Source of the DNA: Paludibacteraceae bacterium
GTDB taxonomy: Bacteria; Bacteroidota; Bacteroidia; Bacteroidales; Paludibacteraceae
Length of the DNA: 8,255 nt
Reading direction: 5' to 3'
Assembly (NCBI GenBank): GCA_018055865.1
Contig: JAGPGR010000063.1
Coordinates: forward strand, 1 to 8,255
Part shown: piece by piece, positions 6,008-8,255 of the stretch
Layout: every line of letters begins with the position of its first letter
Numbering within the stretch: position 1 is the first letter of the stretch
The notes under the pieces: generated by a model
Databases searched by the model: none
What the model was told of the DNA's origin: nothing
Seen by the model: the letters and a program-made list of their open reading frames with translations, nothing else
Program-made: the position numbers and the translations under genes

Positions 6008-7138
6008 ATGAATTTTACCTTACAACATACCGACCCGAACAGCAAGGCCCGCACCGGTCTGATTCAAACAGATCACGGAGATATAAAAACACCGATTTTT
6101 ATGCCTGTAGGCACTGTGGGAAGTGTGAAAGGGGTACACTTTCAGGAATTGAAAGCAGAAATCGGGGCGCAGATTATTCTGGGCAATACGTATCATCTTT
6201 ACCTGAGGCCCGGCACCGATATTCTGGAACAGGCTGGCGGGTTGCACAAGTTCAACAGCTGGGACAAACCTATATTGACCGACAGCGGTGGTTATCAGGT
6301 GTTTTCGCTTTCCAATACACGGAAAATGCACGAAGAGGGCGTTACTTTCAGTTCTCACATTGATGGAAGTAAGCATCTGTTCACCCCCGAAAGAGTTGTT
6401 GATATCCAGCGTAGTATCGGTGCAGATATTATTATGGCTTTGGATGAATGTACACCCGGAACAGCCGATTATAAGTACGCCCGGGAGTCGATGGAACTTA
6501 CACATCGCTGGTTGGGTAGGGGAGTGAAGCGATTTGACGAAACCGAGCCGAAATACGGCTATTCTCAAACATTTTTTCCCATCGTGCAGGGATGTGTGTA
6601 CAAGGATTTAAGGGAGCAATCTGCTGAATTTGCTGCTTCTTTGGGCAGAGAAGGTTACGCCATCGGCGGACTTGCCGTAGGCGAACCGGCCGAAGTGATG
6701 TATGAAATGATTGAGGTGGTGAATGAAATATTGCCACCCGAAAAACCCCGTTATCTGATGGGAGTTGGTACACCGGTTAACATTCTGGAAGCCATTGAGC
6801 GCGGTGTGGATATGTTCGACTGCGTAATGCCAACCCGAAACGGCCGGAATGGTATGATTTTCACTTCACAGGGAATTATGAATATGAGGAACGAAAAGTG
6901 GAAAAATGATTTTTCGTCGCTGGATGAATTTGGCAGCGCTACGGTGGATAAAATCCACTCAAAAGCTTATCTGCGGCATTTGTTTGTAAGTAAAGAGTTG
7001 CTGGCCATGCAGATAGCTTCGGTCCACAACCTGGCTTTTTATCTGTGGCTGGTCGACGAGGCTCGAAATCACATCGAAGCAGGTGATTTTGTGAGTTGGA
7101 AAAAACACATGATCGGGCAGCTGGGACGAAGACTTTAG
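6008..7138 (+). CDS. tgt: tRNA-guanine transglycosylase (queuine tRNA-ribosyltransferase)
   Basis: Swaps guanine-34 of GUN-anticodon tRNAs (Asp, Asn, His, Tyr) for preQ1, the base-exchange step of queuosine synthesis. The length of 376 residues is normal for bacterial Tgt. Active-site features: TDSGGYQVFS with general base D92; MALDECTP with substrate-binding D146; VQG with Q194; GGLAVGE at 220-226; and nucleophile D271 in FDCVMPTRNGRNG. One oddity stands out. The C-terminal zinc site of most bacterial Tgt (CxCxxC plus His) is not intact: residues 306-315 contain no cysteine, although the conserved H340-N341 remains. I believe Bacteroidota orthologues share this loss. The ATG at 6008 gives the standard N-terminus (FTLQHTDPNSKARTG). 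The permease gene follows after 78 nt with no visible terminator or promoter, so the two are likely cotranscribed. Other queuosine genes are not in the window. Confidence 0.95.
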   Translation: MNFTLQHTDPNSKARTGLIQTDHGDIKTPIFMPVGTVGSVKGVHFQELKAEIGAQIILGNTYHLYLRPGTDILEQAGGLHKFNSWDKPILTDSGGYQVFSLSNTRKMHEEGVTFSSHIDGSKHLFTPERVVDIQRSIGADIIMALDECTPGTADYKYARESMELTHRWLGRGVKRFDETEPKYGYSQTFFPIVQGCVYKDLREQSAEFAASLGREGYAIGGLAVGEPAEVMYEMIEVVNEILPPEKPRYLMGVGTPVNILEAIERGVDMFDCVMPTRNGRNGMIFTSQGIMNMRNEKWKNDFSSLDEFGSATVDKIHSKAYLRHLFVSKELLAMQIASVHNLAFYLWLVDEARNHIEAGDFVSWKKHMIGQLGRRL

Positions 7139-7170
7139 AAAAATAGAATCGTTCCCGGTATCAGATTCAA

Positions 7171-7207
7171 CCAATTAACTAATTTACCAATTTACCAATA
7201 AACTAAC
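7171..7207 (+). repeat. Short tandem A/T-rich repeat in the tgt-permease spacer
   Basis: AATTTACC occurs twice in tandem (7181-7188, 7189-7196), flanked by related words CCAATTAACT and AATAAACTAACT, just upstream of the permease ATG. The stretch lacks G and should be unstructured in mRNA, which may help ribosome loading in the absence of a Shine-Dalgarno sequence. That role is inference. Confidence 0.45.
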
Positions 7208-7216
7208 TCAGCAACA

Positions 7217-8255
7217 ATGAATTTTCAAAAAATAGGATTGAAACGACTCGATATATATGTTATCGGGAAATTTCTCGGTACCTATTTCTTTTCTATCATT
7301 CTGATTTTGAGCATTGCCGTGGTTTTTGATGTCACCGAAAAAATTGATGATTTCTACGAACATAACGCCACTTTTCAGGCTATTGTATTCGATTATTACC
7401 TCAGTTTTCTGCCTTATTACGCCTATTTGTTCACCCCGCTTTTCACGTTTATTTCTGTAATATTCTTCACATCGAAAATGGCCAACGATACCGAAATTGT
7501 GGCCATTCTGGCAAGCGGAGTAAGTTTCAACCGTTTGATGCGACCCTATCTGATTGCTTCGTTGGTTATTACCGTATTTGCTTTTTTGCTCGGAGCATTT
7601 GTTATACCCAATTCAACCGAGAAGTTGATTTCTTTTGAGAAAAAATATATTGAGCCCGAAAAAACTTCCAATAATGCCCGAAATGTGCAGATGGAAGTAG
7701 AGAAGGGGGTGGTCGTCTACATGGAACGTTTTGAAATTCGTGAAAATACCGGATACCGCTTTTCGCTCGAAAAATTTGAAGATAAAACCCTTATTTCGCG
7801 TCTGACAGCCGAAACAGCCAAATGGGATTCGCTCAGCAACTGGAAACTGACCAACTACGTGCAGCGTGATTTTAAAGGGATGCGCGAAAAACTGACTCGC
7901 GGAACTACCAGGGATGTTACCATTCCGGTACTTCCCAGGGAGCTTTTTATTACTGCCAAAGAAGCTCCACAATTGAGTTTGACGGAATTGCGAACTTATA
8001 TTAGAAAACAAAAACAACGGGGTGTGGGAAATATACAGGCTTTCGAAGATGAGTATTACAGACGTTTCTCAACTGCCATATCCGTTTTGGTGATGACATT
8101 GATCGGAGTTTCGCTTTCTTCCCGGAAAGTGAGGGGCGGCATGGGCATAAACCTGGGTATCGGTCTGGCATTGAGCGGATTATATGTTATTTTTACCACC
8201 ATGTCCACCACTTTTGCCGTGAATGGGATCATGCCTACTTTGCTGGCTGTATGGA
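7217..8255 (+). CDS. LptF/LptG (YjgP/YjgQ) family LPS export permease, 3' end cut by window
   Basis: Inner-membrane subunit of the LptB2FG ABC transporter, which extracts lipopolysaccharide and passes it to the periplasmic Lpt bridge. The ATG at 7217 opens a frame of 346 codons running off the window. Family members are about 360 residues, so only a short C-terminus is missing. Three N-terminal membrane helices lie at about 17-38, 62-86 and 110-130. A periplasmic domain of about 150 residues follows (131-280), as expected for the jellyroll, then helices at about 285-302 and 309-330, with a sixth beginning near 338. The cytoplasmic segment SKMANDTEIVAILASGVS (86-103) is the recognisable family motif that contacts the ATPase LptB. 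LptF and LptG are paralogues and I cannot tell which this is. It follows tgt in probable operon. Confidence 0.93.
   Translation, partial: MNFQKIGLKRLDIYVIGKFLGTYFFSIILILSIAVVFDVTEKIDDFYEHNATFQAIVFDYYLSFLPYYAYLFTPLFTFISVIFFTSKMANDTEIVAILASGVSFNRLMRPYLIASLVITVFAFLLGAFVIPNSTEKLISFEKKYIEPEKTSNNARNVQMEVEKGVVVYMERFEIRENTGYRFSLEKFEDKTLISRLTAETAKWDSLSNWKLTNYVQRDFKGMREKLTRGTTRDVTIPVLPRELFITAKEAPQLSLTELRTYIRKQKQRGVGNIQAFEDEYYRRFSTAISVLVMTLIGVSLSSRKVRGGMGINLGIGLALSGLYVIFTTMSTTFAVNGIMPTLLAVW

Noticed and set aside
6001..6363. Plus-strand frame of 120 codons overlapping the start of tgt
   Set aside because: Out-of-frame shadow of tgt, which has complete family motifs through the same bases.
6020..6568. 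Minus-strand frame of 182 codons inside tgt
   Set aside because: Antisense shadow with no motif or promoter support.
7613..8017. Minus-strand frame of 134 codons in the permease gene
   Set aside because: Antisense to the periplasmic domain of the LptF/LptG-family protein; no independent evidence.

Overview
The window reads as an ordinary chromosomal stretch from a member of the Bacteroidota, most likely the Bacteroidales. The proteins have that flavour: a PqqL-like M16 protease, a Bacteroidales-type Tgt, and an LptF/LptG-type permease directly after tgt. Upstream regions are A/T-rich with no clear Shine-Dalgarno sequences, and several carry matches to the Bacteroidota promoter consensus (TTTG, 19-21 nt, TAnnTTTG). 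I found no phage, IS, CRISPR array, tRNA or rRNA. This assignment rests on recognising families by eye, not on a search.

Layout. (i) At the left edge on the minus strand lies the start of msrC (free methionine-R-sulfoxide reductase, a GAF-fold enzyme), cut by the window boundary. (ii) A 253-nt divergent intergenic region holds candidate promoters for both flanking genes and an 8-bp-arm inverted repeat. (iii) A secreted zinc metalloprotease of family M16 (936 aa) follows on the plus strand. (iv) The gap after it holds a perfect 13-bp inverted repeat, a likely terminator, then palindromic sequence resembling a decayed dispersed repeat. (v) An integral-membrane acyltransferase-3 protein comes next, ended by a convincing intrinsic terminator at 5022-5072. 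(vi) hisH stands as a lone histidine-biosynthesis gene with a strong Bacteroidota-type promoter. (vii) tgt (queuosine tRNA modification) and a 3'-truncated LptF/LptG-family permease (LPS export) close the window and are probably cotranscribed.

The genes do not form one pathway. They are independent housekeeping or envelope units: oxidative repair of free methionine, periplasmic proteolysis, surface acyl modification, histidine/purine-linked metabolism, tRNA modification and LPS transport. Each of the first four appears to be its own transcription unit; tgt and the permease form the only likely operon. I see no evidence of a new multi-gene system. The points most worth checking are the loss of the zinc-binding cysteines in Tgt, the orphan position of hisH, and three unexplained palindromic or direct-repeat motifs in promoter regions.
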